Source: CAVQGM01 sp963712065
Lineage (GTDB): Bacteria > Actinomycetota > Acidimicrobiia > Acidimicrobiales > Acidimicrobilacustridaceae
DNA: 64,000 bases
Direction of reading: 5' to 3'
Assembly (NCBI GenBank): GCA_963712065.1
Contig: CAVQGM010000002.1
Span: forward strand, 1-64,000
Below the pieces are notes generated by a model. That model was not told where the DNA came from. It did no database searches and saw only the letters and a program-made list of their open reading frames with translations. The position numbers and the translations under genes are program-made. Shown one piece after another: positions 1 through 8,513 of this stretch (position 1 is the first letter of the stretch; every line of letters starts with the position of its first letter).

Positions 1-1632
1 GGGACCGGGCAGGTCGAGGGAGGTCAGCCGCTCGAAGGTCACCCGGGACACCTCGTCGAGGAAGTCGACCCGGTCCTCGCGCACCGGGAACCGAACGTAT
101 TGCTCGCGCAGCAGGAAGTCGGCGACGTTGTCGGCGTCGAGCGGCATGTCGAGGCTGTCGACCGCGACCGGCCCGGTGAGCTCGAGCAACGCGGCCAGCC
201 CGAAGGGGTCGATGTAGAACACCCCGTCGATCGGGCGGCCGGTGGCTCTCGGATAGAGCTCCGATGCCATCTGCGCCACGGTCGGGAAGTCGGGCGTGCC
301 GGTGATGTTCTGCCAGAACGTCCAGGGCCGGTAGCCGAGATAGCGGGCCGGGTAGCGATCGGGATCGGCCACGGGCGTCTCCCCCCTGGGAACCGGAGGG
401 GCGGCGTCGTTCAGGTCGAGTGACCGGCCGCTGGCGGTGAGCTCGAGCTCGCCGTCGACGGCCGTCAACTCACCCCAGTTGCCCATGAACCCGCCGAGCT
501 CGCGGGTCTCCGCAGGGCTGGTGAACACCACGAGATAGCGGCGTGGCCCATCGCTGCCCAACATCGGCGGGAGCACGTCGAGGGTGGCGGACGCCAGATC
601 GGCGTCGTCGGACGCATCGGCCAGCTGGTCGTCGAAGTCGTCGAGCCGGCTGGTGACGGGAGCCACCAGCCACGTGGTGTCGAGGTCGGCAAGCTCGCGG
701 CGGGCCGTCTCGACACGATCCGACACCACTGCGACCGGATCGCGCAAGGCTTCGAGGCGACCGAGGTCGATGCGACCCCCGGTGACCCGCAGTTGCTGCA
801 GGTCGGCAATCTCCGCGGCGGTGGTGGCGGCCTCGACGATGTCGCGGCCATTGCCCGCCACGGTCGCCACGGCATCGAGCTGAGGTCCCACGACCGGCAG
901 AGCGCGGGCAGGAGCGAGGTACCACGCGGTGGTCGATGCCGCCGCGTCGGAGAACGCGTCGTAAGCGGTGGCGAGGTGGCCGAGCACCGCCTGCTGGTCG
1001 CCCTCACGGGCCGCGTCGAGCCAGGCGCGGCTCTCGGTGGTGGCCTGGGCACCGCTGCGCCAGGTGACGACGCCTGCGATCGCCACCGGCACCAACACGA
1101 CCACCAGGACCGCTCCGACGACGAGCGCGCCGCGCCGCAGCCGCCGTTGGATCGAGGGTCCGACGGCGCGATAGGCCGAGACCAGCAGGGGGACGGGCGC
1201 GAGCGCAGCGAGCACCGCGGTCGCGCCCTCGGGGCCGACGTCGGGTAGGCGCAACAGCACCTGCATGGCCCCGGCGACGACGAGAGCGCCCAGGACGGGG
1301 TCGCGTCTCGAGCGCAGCGCCACGACGATCGCGGCGGCGAGCACGACCAGACCTCCGACGACGACGGCCAGGTCGGCACCGACGGCCCCGGCCGCCGCCG
1401 CGCCGGCCACCACCAGCCAGGTCCAGCGCTTGGCGTAGGACGCGGCGAGCGTGACGACCGCCGCGAACGCGAACCGCCAGAACGCATCGACGACCACGAG
1501 CCCCGTGGGGCGACCGTCGGCCAGGACGGCACCCAACCCGGCGGCGACCACGATCACCCAGACCAGCCGGAGCTGGCGCTGGTAGGCGACCACGTCGAAA
1601 CGGGGCGCGCCGGAGCGCGCCTCGTCGGTCAT
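1..1632 (-). CDS. DUF4012 domain membrane protein (C-terminus cut by window edge)
   Basis: Reads without interruption on the minus strand from ATG at 1632 (MTDEARSG) to the window edge, 544 codons. The first ~180 residues are strongly hydrophobic with several membrane segments, followed by an extracellular-type region. The DUF4012 hallmark is clear at about residues 370-410, with LGSDGPRRYLVVF and then ETRELGGFMGNWGEL. The family is common in actinobacteria near cell-envelope genes and has no firm function. The several N-terminal membrane segments are unusual, because most members I know have a single anchor. High confidence in the family, none in a function. Confidence 0.85.
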   Translation of the reverse strand, partial: MTDEARSGAPRFDVVAYQRQLRLVWVIVVAAGLGAVLADGRPTGLVVVDAFWRFAFAAVVTLAASYAKRWTWLVVAGAAAAGAVGADLAVVVGGLVVLAAAIVVALRSRRDPVLGALVVAGAMQVLLRLPDVGPEGATAVLAALAPVPLLVSAYRAVGPSIQRRLRRGALVVGAVLVVVLVPVAIAGVVTWRSGAQATTESRAWLDAAREGDQQAVLGHLATAYDAFSDAAASTTAWYLAPARALPVVGPQLDAVATVAGNGRDIVEAATTAAEIADLQQLRVTGGRIDLGRLEALRDPVAVVSDRVETARRELADLDTTWLVAPVTSRLDDFDDQLADASDDADLASATLDVLPPMLGSDGPRRYLVVFTSPAETRELGGFMGNWGELTAVDGELELTASGRSLDLNDAAPPVPRGETPVADPDRYPARYLGYRPWTFWQNITGTPDFPTVAQMASELYPRATGRPIDGVFYIDPFGLAALLELTGPVAVDSLDMPLDADNVADFLLREQYVRFPVREDRVDFLDEVSRVTFERLTSLDLPGP

Positions 1633-1684
1633 GGCAGTCACCCGCCGGGTCGGACACGGGCCAGATGGTAGGAGCGGGATCGGC

Positions 1685-2182
1685 TCAGGATGCGTCGAGC
1701 TCGCTGACCCCGTCGGTCGACCACCACGACGCGGTGAGCCGCAGTCCCGGGACGTCGGCGCGGGCCTGGATCTCCTCGTAGGTCCGCTTGTAGCCGGTGC
1801 GCGCGATCTTCCAGCGCCCGTCGACCTTGCGGTACTCGTCGGTGTAGAAAGCCGCGCCGCGGACCGTCAGATCCCAGTCGGTCATGACGACGACGTCGTC
1901 CATGGCCCACACGCCCACCGCGGTGTCGGGGCCGGTGAGCTCGATCTCGGGATGGTGCACGCGATGGCTCGAGTGGAAGGTGGGCGAGCCCATGTTGCGC
2001 TCGAGGAAGTCGACGATGGCGTCCCGGCCGTGGAACTGGTATTTCCCGCCGCTGTAGGCGGCGACCGCGTCGTCGGTGAACAAGCCGGCGATCTCGGTCC
2101 ACAGCTTCTGGTCGATGCAGCGCATGTAGGCGTACTTGACGCGCTTTATCTCCTCGAACTCGAGCAGGTCGGTGAGCTCCAT
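1685..2182 (-). CDS. SnoaL-like / NTF2-fold protein
   Basis: 165 residues starting MELTDLLEFEEIKRVKYAY, with the usual SnoaL_4 pattern: N-terminal helices (KYAYMRCIDQKLW), an acidic turn (FTDDAV), then GRDAIVDFLER and a beta sheet ending in DGRWKIARTGYKR. NTF2-fold proteins of this type are small-molecule isomerases, hydratases or ring-hydroxylating-dioxygenase beta-like units, and the substrate cannot be told. The frame is open further upstream, but that would overlap the AIM24 gene; the ATG at 2182 lies just behind it. Probably co-transcribed with AIM24. Confidence 0.8.
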   Translation of the reverse strand: MELTDLLEFEEIKRVKYAYMRCIDQKLWTEIAGLFTDDAVAAYSGGKYQFHGRDAIVDFLERNMGSPTFHSSHRVHHPEIELTGPDTAVGVWAMDDVVVMTDWDLTVRGAAFYTDEYRKVDGRWKIARTGYKRTYEEIQARADVPGLRLTASWWSTDGVSELDAS

Positions 2183-2210
2183 CGACGCATCGTAGGTCGG
2201 GGGCGCCGAC

Positions 2211-2909
2211 TCAGATGCCGACGCCGGTGCCCTGACCGCCGCCGGCCGCCCGGCCCTCGGAAGGTTGCACCATGACCCACCCCTGCCCGCCAAAGGCCAT
2301 CTGGAAGGTCTCGCCCGATCCTTTCCCGATGAACGTCTTGAGGTTGACGTCGGCCTTGATGTTCATAGTGACCCCGCTCGTCCACATGACGACGGCGTTC
2401 GGGTCGGCGAAGGTCGGCGCGCTGGCGACGTCGAGCACGACGGGTGGACCATCGCTCGTGACCGCGACGTAGCCGGTGCCGGTGAGGGCGACGTTCCACA
2501 TGCCACCCGCCATCGACCCGGCGCCGCCGACGCGATGGATATCGCCTTCGATGCTGGCGCTGTGGGCCAGGATGCTCGCGCCGTTCACGCTGACCGAGTC
2601 GTTCTCCAGGTACATCACCTGGATCTCCATGCCCATGTCGGCCAAGAACACCTCGCCGGTGCCCTCGACGGTCATCAGCTGCTGGCCCTCACCGGTGACC
2701 TTCTGCTTGAGCCACTTCGAGGCACCGCCGGCACCGGCCGACTCGAACTTGGCGTCGCCCTGGTAGGCGACCATCGAGCCGAGCGCCGCCTTGATCGGGC
2801 CGTACTGCAGCAGCACCTTGAGCAGCTTCTTGTTCTGGAGGGTGAAGGGATCTTGGCCCGTGGTCTCCTGGGCGGCAGCGAGATCGAGGGCGACGGGATG
2901 GATCGGCAC
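2211..2909 (-). CDS. AIM24 family protein (DUF124)
   Basis: 232 residues. The beta-helix-like AIM24 signature is present: KAALGSMVAYQGDAKFE near the start, GTGEVFLADMG in the middle, and NIKADVNLKTFIGKGSGETF with a glycine-rich end. Bacterial AIM24 proteins are of unknown function; fungal relatives affect mitochondrial inner-membrane organisation. A good Shine-Dalgarno (GAGGAG, 7-8 nt before the ATG) supports the start. First gene of a two-gene unit with the SnoaL-like gene. Confidence 0.85.
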   Translation of the reverse strand: MPIHPVALDLAAAQETTGQDPFTLQNKKLLKVLLQYGPIKAALGSMVAYQGDAKFESAGAGGASKWLKQKVTGEGQQLMTVEGTGEVFLADMGMEIQVMYLENDSVSVNGASILAHSASIEGDIHRVGGAGSMAGGMWNVALTGTGYVAVTSDGPPVVLDVASAPTFADPNAVVMWTSGVTMNIKADVNLKTFIGKGSGETFQMAFGGQGWVMVQPSEGRAAGGGQGTGVGI

Positions 2910-3030
2910 GGTGCAACTCCTCGGCAGGCGAGCTTGATGTCGACACCCCGACAGTAACGAGGCGCGATCGGTGAGGTGCCCATCGGCAGAACGGCCCTGC
3001 GTCTGAACGGCCCGCGTCTGAACAGTGGGC

Positions 3031-4356
3031 TCAGCCGCGGAGGTGCCAGGCCTTGGGTTGCACGAACGTCAGCACGCCCGCCGTGCCGAGGGTGGACCCG
3101 ACGCCCGAATGGTGCCGGCCCGACCACGGCAGCCGGGGGCTGACCCGGTCGCAGCAGTTCCAGTAGGCGGATCCGGCATCGAGGCGCTGGAGGATGGCCC
3201 GCGCCCGTGCCTCGTCGGACGAGTAGACCCCCGCGGTCAACCCGTAGTCGGTGTCGTTCATCAACCCGATCGCCTGCTCGTCGTCGTCGACGGCCATCAC
3301 CCCGATGATCGGACCGAAGCTCTCGTCGCGCATGACGGCCATGTCGTGCGTGACGTCGGTGAGCACCGTCGGCGCGAACCACGGCTCGCCGTCACGATCG
3401 ACCCGGCCCCCGCCGATGCGCACGGTCGCGCCGTGGTCGACGGCGTCGGCCACCTGGGCCTCGAGCACCTCGAGCTGCTGAGGTCTCGCGAGGGGGCCGA
3501 GGTAGGTGTCGGGTTGCGTGGGATCGCCGATCACGAAGGACTCGACCGTGTGCACCAAGGCGTCGACGAATGCGTCGTGCACACGGCGATGGACATAGAT
3601 GCGCTCGACCGAACAGCAGCTCTGCCCGCCGTTGTAGAACGCCCCGTCGGCCAACGCTTCGGCCGCCACCGCCGGATCGACGTCGTCGGCGACGTAGACG
3701 GGATCCTTGCCGCCGAGCTCGAGCTGCACCCTGATCATGCGCCCGGCGGTCGCCTGCGCGATGGCTCGCCCCGTGGCGAACGAGCCCGTGAAGAACACGC
3801 CGTCGACCGGCTGATCGACGAGAGCGGCACCCGCCTCGGGCCCACCCCCCACCAGCGTGAACACGTCGTCGGGTACGCCGGCCTCGTGCAAGGTGGACGC
3901 GATGGCGCCGCCGGTGCGCGGCACCAACTCGGAGGGCTTGTAGAGCACGGCGTTGCCGGTGAGCAGCGCGGGCACGAAGACGTTGGCTCCGACGAACCAG
4001 GGGTAGTTCCAGGCCGACACGTTGGCCACCACTCCCAGCGGCTCGTAGGTGATCTCCTCGCGCAGGGACGGGCCCTCGTCGGTGACCGTCACCGGCGCCA
4101 GCACCTTCGGTACCTCGTCGAGGAAGAAGTCGATGCGGGGTAGCAGGCCGGCCAGCTCGTTGCGGGCCTGGGTGATGGGCTTGCCCATGTCGGCGGTGAG
4201 CAGCTCGGCCAGTCGGTCCTGGCGCTCCTCGACCAGCGCACGGAACCGGCCGATCACCGCAACACGCTCGCCCAACGGACGCTGCGCCCATGCTGGTTGC
4301 GCAGCCCGGGCGCGCGCGTAGGCGTCCTCGACGTCGATCGATGTACGAGCTCTCAT
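3031..4356 (-). CDS. NAD(P)-dependent aldehyde dehydrogenase
   Basis: 441 residues, somewhat shorter than the usual 470-500, starting MRARTSIDVEDAYARAR. The aldehyde dehydrogenase core is complete: SAWNYPW cofactor motif, FFTGSFATGR, the general base Glu213 in LELGGKDP, and catalytic Cys247 in GGQSCC. The ATG overlaps the TGA of the upstream hydrolase gene (ATGA), which identifies the true start although the raw frame runs on into that gene through an upstream frameshift. Last gene of the gamma-glutamylamide operon, where it would oxidise the gamma-glutamyl-amino-aldehyde to the acid (PuuC/IpuH-type role, inferred). Confidence 0.9.
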   Translation of the reverse strand: MRARTSIDVEDAYARARAAQPAWAQRPLGERVAVIGRFRALVEERQDRLAELLTADMGKPITQARNELAGLLPRIDFFLDEVPKVLAPVTVTDEGPSLREEITYEPLGVVANVSAWNYPWFVGANVFVPALLTGNAVLYKPSELVPRTGGAIASTLHEAGVPDDVFTLVGGGPEAGAALVDQPVDGVFFTGSFATGRAIAQATAGRMIRVQLELGGKDPVYVADDVDPAVAAEALADGAFYNGGQSCCSVERIYVHRRVHDAFVDALVHTVESFVIGDPTQPDTYLGPLARPQQLEVLEAQVADAVDHGATVRIGGGRVDRDGEPWFAPTVLTDVTHDMAVMRDESFGPIIGVMAVDDDEQAIGLMNDTDYGLTAGVYSSDEARARAILQRLDAGSAYWNCCDRVSPRLPWSGRHHSGVGSTLGTAGVLTFVQPKAWHLRG

Positions 4357-5157
4357 GCGACGGCGCGCGCCACGAGCCGACGCGCGGCCGAGGAAGTCGT
4401 CGAGCAGCGGATCGGACGGCAGGAGATCGTCGCGCCCACCCACCCACTCGGGGTGCCACTGCACGCCGAACACGAACGAGTCGTCGTCGTCGAGTCGCAG
4501 GGCTTCGACCACCCCGTCGTCGGGCGACACCGCCTCGACGACCAGGCCGTTGCCGATGTCCTTAGCAGCCTGGTGGTGAACGCTGTTGACGGTCGCCCGA
4601 GCGACACCGGGGTAGAGGCCTGCGAGGTGCGACCCGGCCACGATGTCGAGCTCGTGGCGGTTTTCGTCGTAGGGCACCCAGTCGCGGTGCTCGAAGCTCG
4701 TGTCGACCTGGCTGGAGATGTCCTGATAGAGCGTGCCGCCGAAGGCCACGTTGATGACCTGCACGCCCCGACACACGCCGAGCACCGGCTTGCCCGCCTC
4801 GTGGAACCGGTTCAGCAGGTCGATCTCGTAGCGGTCGCGCACCTCGTCGCCCTGCCACTCGGGACGCAGCGGCTCCTCGTCGTAGGTGCGCGGGCAGACA
4901 TCGGAGCCACCTTGCAGCACCAGTCCGTCGAGGTCGGCCACCCAGTCGTCGATCTCCGGTCCGACGCCGGGCGCGGTGGGCACCAGATAGGTGACCGCCC
5001 CACCACTCGCCACCCAATGGCTCATGGCCTCGTCGAGGTAGAGCAACGTCTTGCCCTTGAACACCGCCCGCTCGGGATCGGCGTGGAAGAAGCTGGCCGA
5101 GATGCCGATCCGCGGGCGGTCGGGGTCGCGCCTGCTGCTGGTGCCGAGCGGGCTCAT
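4353..5157 (-). CDS. gamma-glutamyl-GABA hydrolase family class I amidotransferase (frameshifted)
   Basis: PuuD-type hydrolase, about 268 residues when the frame is repaired. It starts MSPLGTSSRRDPDRPRIGIS. The nucleophile Cys129 is in VLGVCRGVQVINVAFGGTLY and the His in FGVQWHPEW. Near 4385 the frame changes: the true C-terminus (ARRLVARAVA, then TGA at 4353) is 1 nt out of register, and its stop overlaps the dehydrogenase ATG. The length of 805 nt (3n+1) fits one inserted base. Start and stop are both in ATGA overlaps with the neighbours. Role: removes the gamma-glutamyl group at the end of the pathway. Confidence 0.85.
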
Positions 5158-6297
5158 GAGAAGGCCTCGAGATAGATGGCCCGGAAGTCGTCCTCGGTCA
5201 CCGGGCGTGGGTTGTTCAGATGGCAGGTGTCGGCGAACGCCAGGCCGGCGAGTCGGTCGACATCGGCTGGGTCGACGCTCGGTGGCCGCCAGCGATGCCG
5301 GCACGCCGAGCTCCGACTTGAGCGCCCGCAACCATTCGAGGAACGCCTCGGGCCGGCGGTCGTCGAGCCCGACCGTCTCGGCGAGGATGGCGAACCGGCC
5401 GGGTGCGGCCTCGACGTTGAACCGCAGGGCATGGTCGATCATCACCGCGTTGGCCAGGCCGTGATGCATGTCGGCCACGGTGCCGAGGGCGTGGGCCGTG
5501 GAGTGCACCAGACCCAGTCCCTTCTGGAAGGCGATGGCCCCCATCATCGAGCACATCAACATGGCGCCTCTGGCGTCGAGATCGGTGGGCGCGACCACGG
5601 CCCGCGGCAGGAACTCGGCGCCGAGGCGCAGGCCTTCGAGGGCGATGCCGTCGCAGATCGGGTGGTAGGCCTTGGCCAGATAGGCCTCGATGTTGTGGGT
5701 GAGGGCGTCGACGCCCGTGGCCGCGGTGATGGCGGGCGGCAGGCCGACGGTCACCTCGGGATCGGCGAACACCACCTTGGCCAGCAGGTGCGGGGAGAAG
5801 ATGATGCGCTTGACGTGATGCTCGTCGCTGATCACGGCACTGCGGCCGACCTCGCTGCCGGTGCCCGCGGTGGTGGGCACGGCGACGAAGTGCGGCACCG
5901 CCTCGGTGATCGGCAGCGCCTCGGGTGTCTCGTCCTCGTAGGCGAAGAGGTGACCAGGATGGCTGGCCAGCAACGCCACCGCTTTGGCCACGTCGAGCGC
6001 GGCCCCTCCCCCGACACCCACCAGGCAGTCGGCGTCCTGGGCCTGGTAGGTGGCCACGCCGTCGATGACCTGTGACTCGACCGGGTTGCCCTCCACCTCG
6101 TCGAACACCGACGGCTCGAGCCCGGCGGCTCTCATCTCGTCGACCAGGCCGGTGAGGAAGGCCTGGCGGGCGACACCCCGATCAGTGACGACGAGGGGCC
6201 GGCGGCAGCCGCAATCGACCAAGTGTTGAGCCAGACCGTGGCGCGCCCCGACGCCGAAGCGGATGTCGGTGGGGAAGCTGAACCGATGAACCGTCAT
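5154..6297 (-). CDS. iron-containing alcohol dehydrogenase (frameshifted)
   Basis: Group III Fe-dependent alcohol dehydrogenase of about 380 residues. N-terminal nucleotide-binding half with VGVGGGAALDVAK, then the metal-binding half with GVDALTHNIEAYLAK, HSTAHALG and HHGLANAVM, which supply the Asp/His ligands. The frame breaks near 5278. Removing one base joins ELGVPASLAAT to GVDPADVDRLAGLAF and gives a normal family C-terminus ending YLEAFS, with a TGA overlapping the next ATG. In this operon it takes the place PuuB oxidase has in putrescine pathways, pointing to an alcohol-bearing amine substrate (inference). Confidence 0.88.
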
Positions 6298-6343
6298 CGC
6301 GGTGAAGGCTAGGCCCGAACTGGCCGTCCATCTTCACCGCCCC

Positions 6344-6390
6344 AAATTGGTGCGTGAAACAACCCATACGGTTGTTTCACGCACCAATTT
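6344..6390. repeat. Perfect 21-bp inverted repeat, 5-nt loop
   Basis: The arms at 6344-6364 and 6370-6390 are exact reverse complements around CATAC. The left arm begins AAATTGGTGCGTGAAAC. A CCCC/GGGG extension with a 1-nt bulge lengthens the stem to about 25 bp. It sits 47 bp upstream of the alcohol dehydrogenase start, inside the operon, and has no T-tract. It could be an attenuator, an mRNA-stabilising hairpin or a dimeric regulator site. Confidence 0.9.
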
Positions 6391-6407
6391 CGGGGTGATG
6401 CCGGGTT

Positions 6408-6431
6408 CGCGGCCGCGAACTAGCGGCCGCG
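6408..6431 (-). terminator. GC hairpin directly after the ligase stop codon
   Basis: A 9-bp perfect stem (CGCGGCCGC / GCGGCCGCG) with loop GAACTA begins 3 nt past the stop of the glutamine-synthetase-like gene. There is no U-tract, so it is at best a weak terminator or a 3'-end stabilising hairpin. Together with the 21-bp repeat it may set the ratio of ligase to downstream enzymes. Confidence 0.4.
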
Positions 6432-6433
6432 AT

Positions 6434-7814
6434 CTAGATGATCTCGAAGTAGCGGCGCAGCTCCCAGTCGGTGACCACGTCGCCGAACTGGCGCCACTCC
6501 CACTCGCGGGTCGACGCGTAGTGGTCGACGAAGCCGTCGCCGAAGATGGCGCGCGCCGCCTTCGACCCGGCCAGCCGGTCGGTGGCCGCCTGGAGCGTGC
6601 GGGGCAGTCGTTCGAGGGTCTGGTCGGCATACGCGCTGCCGACGATCGGGTCGCGGTCGAGGTCGAGGCCCTGCTCGATGCCCCAGAGCCCCGCCCCCAG
6701 GCAGGCCGCCACCGCCAGGTAGGGGTTGACGTCGGCGCCGGGCACCCGCATCTCGAGCCGTGGTCGAGCTCGCCGTGCCCGGTATCACCCGGCAGGCCAC
6801 GGTGCGGTTGTCGATGCCCCACGTGGCCTTGGTGGGGGCCCAGAACCCGTCGACCAGGCGCTTGTAGCTGTTGACCGTGGGCGCCCAGAACACCAGGAGC
6901 TCGGGCAGGAGCGTGAGGATGCCTGCCAGGTAGGAACGGAAGGTGCTGCTCATCGAGTGCTCGGCGTGCTCGTCGAAGAACAGGCTGCGCTCACCGTCGA
7001 GATCCCAGAGCGACTGGTGGGCGTGCCCCGAGCATCCGGGGAGCTCGGTGTTCCAGCGGGCCATGAACGTGGGGAGGATGCCGAAGCGGTGGCCGATCTC
7101 CTTCACGCCCGACTTGAACAGTTGGGCTCGGTCGGCCGCTTCGAGCGCCGGCCCGTAGAGGATGGCCGCCTCGAACACTCCCGGGCCCGTCTCGGTGTGC
7201 AGGCCCTCGAGCGGCACGCCGAACGATCGCAGCTCACCCAGCAACGCGTCGAAGAAGGGTTGGTTGTGGGTCTGGCGCAGCACCGAGTAGCCGAACATGC
7301 CCGGGGTGAGTGGCTGCAGATCGCGGAAGTCCTTGTCGTGCAACGACTGCGGTGTCTCGAGGAAGTTGAACCACTCGAACTCGAGCCCGAAGTTGGCCGC
7401 GTAACCCATCTCGGTGGCCCGCGCCACGACCCGCCGCAACGCCTGGCGCGGGCAGACGTCGAGCGCCTGATGGCCGGTGCCCACGAAGTCGCCGAGGAAG
7501 AAGTCGCGCTCGCTCTCCCACGGGATGGTGCGATGGGTCGAGAGGTCGATGCGCACCTCAGCGTCGGGATAGCCGCTCTGCCAGCCCGTGTACGCGACGT
7601 TGTCGTAGCACTGGTCGGACGAGTCCCAGCCGAACACGACGTTGCAGAAGCCGAATCCGGAGCGCGCCGCGGAGAGGAACTTCTGCTTGTCGAGGTACTT
7701 CCCCCGGAGGATGCCGTCGACGTCGGTGACGGCCACCTTCACGTAATCGGCCGGCGAGTCGCGCAGCCTGCCCAACAGGTCGTCGATTGCCGCTTCGTCG
7801 AGGGCCCCGCTCAT
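6434..7814 (-). CDS. glutamine-synthetase-family gamma-glutamylamide ligase (frameshifted)
   Basis: GlnA-like enzyme of about 459 residues starting MSGALDEAAIDDLLG. The beta-grasp N-domain includes DVDGILRGKYL; the catalytic domain has GLEFEWFNF, THNQPFFD, TETGPGVFEAAI, SGHAHQSLW and RLEMRVPGADVNPYLA. The divergence of the N-domain and the neighbours argue for a PuuA/IpuC-type ligase that glutamylates an amine, not for assimilatory glutamine synthetase. Near 6762 one extra base (an A on the coding strand) breaks the frame; removing it joins SST to RLEMRVPGADVN. 1381 nt is 3n+1. Follows the PQ-loop gene by 11 nt. Confidence 0.88.
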
Positions 7815-7825
7815 GGCGGGTGAGC

Positions 7826-8435
7826 CTACGCGGGCTCGGCCGCCGGCGCGACGGCCGGTGTCCCCACGTCGCGACGGGCGGCGGTCTGGGACAGGCGCAC
7901 GAGGATCGTGACGGCCGACGCCGAGAGCATCACCGTGTAGCCCAGCAACGCCGGATCGCCGACGGCCAGGCCGTAGGCGCCCCAGGTGAGGGCGTCGATG
8001 AACGCCAGCTTCCACATGGTGGGCGAGATGCCGTCGAGATCGTCCTGCCGCAACGCGGTCCACACCTGCGGGCCGTACTGCACGACGACCGACAGCCGCG
8101 AGCACTGCGCCGAGCGCACCACCCACCCACGCGATGACGATGAGCACCGCCCACAGAACTGCTCCGATCAGATCGGACCGGCGGATCTGGGCGCGGAGCA
8201 GCACGACCGTGAGCAACGCCAGCGGAAAGGCCGGCAGCGACACGGCCCACACGGGGACCAAACCGGTGCTCAGGCCATAGGCGAGCCAGGCCAGTTCGGT
8301 GAGGGCGATGTTCATCGCCATGAGCGGCGACACCCCGTCGGGCACACCGGTGCGGATCAGGCGGATGGGCTGGGGCAGCAACCGCACGAGGAACGCGACC
8401 GTCGCCACGATGCCGAGTGCCGTTGCCAGATCCAC
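7826..8435 (-). CDS. PQ-loop / SWEET-like membrane protein (frameshifted)
   Basis: About 202 residues with seven predicted membrane helices and two PQ motifs: LLPQPIRLIRTGVPDGVSP near the N-terminus and YGPQVWTALRQDDLDGISP in the second half. This is the duplicated PQ-loop fold of SWEET/KDEL-receptor-type transporters. The frame shifts near 8100 (610 nt, 3n+1). The GTG at 8435 lies 7 nt behind a TAGCCT -10 box, so the mRNA is probably leaderless, and this gene heads the gamma-glutamylamide operon. It may carry the substrate or a sugar; unknown. Confidence 0.75.
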
Positions 8436-8442
8436 GGCCGCC

Positions 8443-8448
8443 AGGCTA
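8443..8448 (-). promoter_or_regulatory. -10 box (TAGCCT) for the PQ-loop/ligase operon
   Basis: TAGCCT read on the minus strand, followed by 7 nt and the GTG start, fits the TANNNT actinobacterial -10 and a leaderless transcript. Lies 52 nt from the divergent -10 box of the FGGY kinase. No convincing -35. Confidence 0.5.
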
Positions 8449-8500
8449 CCGGTGCCCGAACGCCCCCGACCCGGGCGGACGACGCCCATCGGGCCAGGAC

Positions 8501-8506
8501 TAGCGT
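8501..8506 (+). promoter_or_regulatory. -10 box (TAGCGT) for the FGGY kinase
   Basis: TAGCGT followed by 7 nt and the ATG at 8514. Same geometry as many other starts in this window; the transcript is predicted to be leaderless. Confidence 0.5.
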
Positions 8507-8513
8507 GACGGAC

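Noticed and set aside
465..1657. Long Arg/Ser/Pro-rich minus-strand frames in the DUF4012 region
   Set aside because: They are out-of-frame readings of the DUF4012 gene; only that frame has membrane helices and the family motif.
3031..6297. A single 1088-codon protein joining alcohol dehydrogenase, amidotransferase and aldehyde dehydrogenase
   Set aside because: Created by two 1-nt shifts. The alternative frames give normal C-termini whose TGA overlaps the next ATG at 5157 and 4356.
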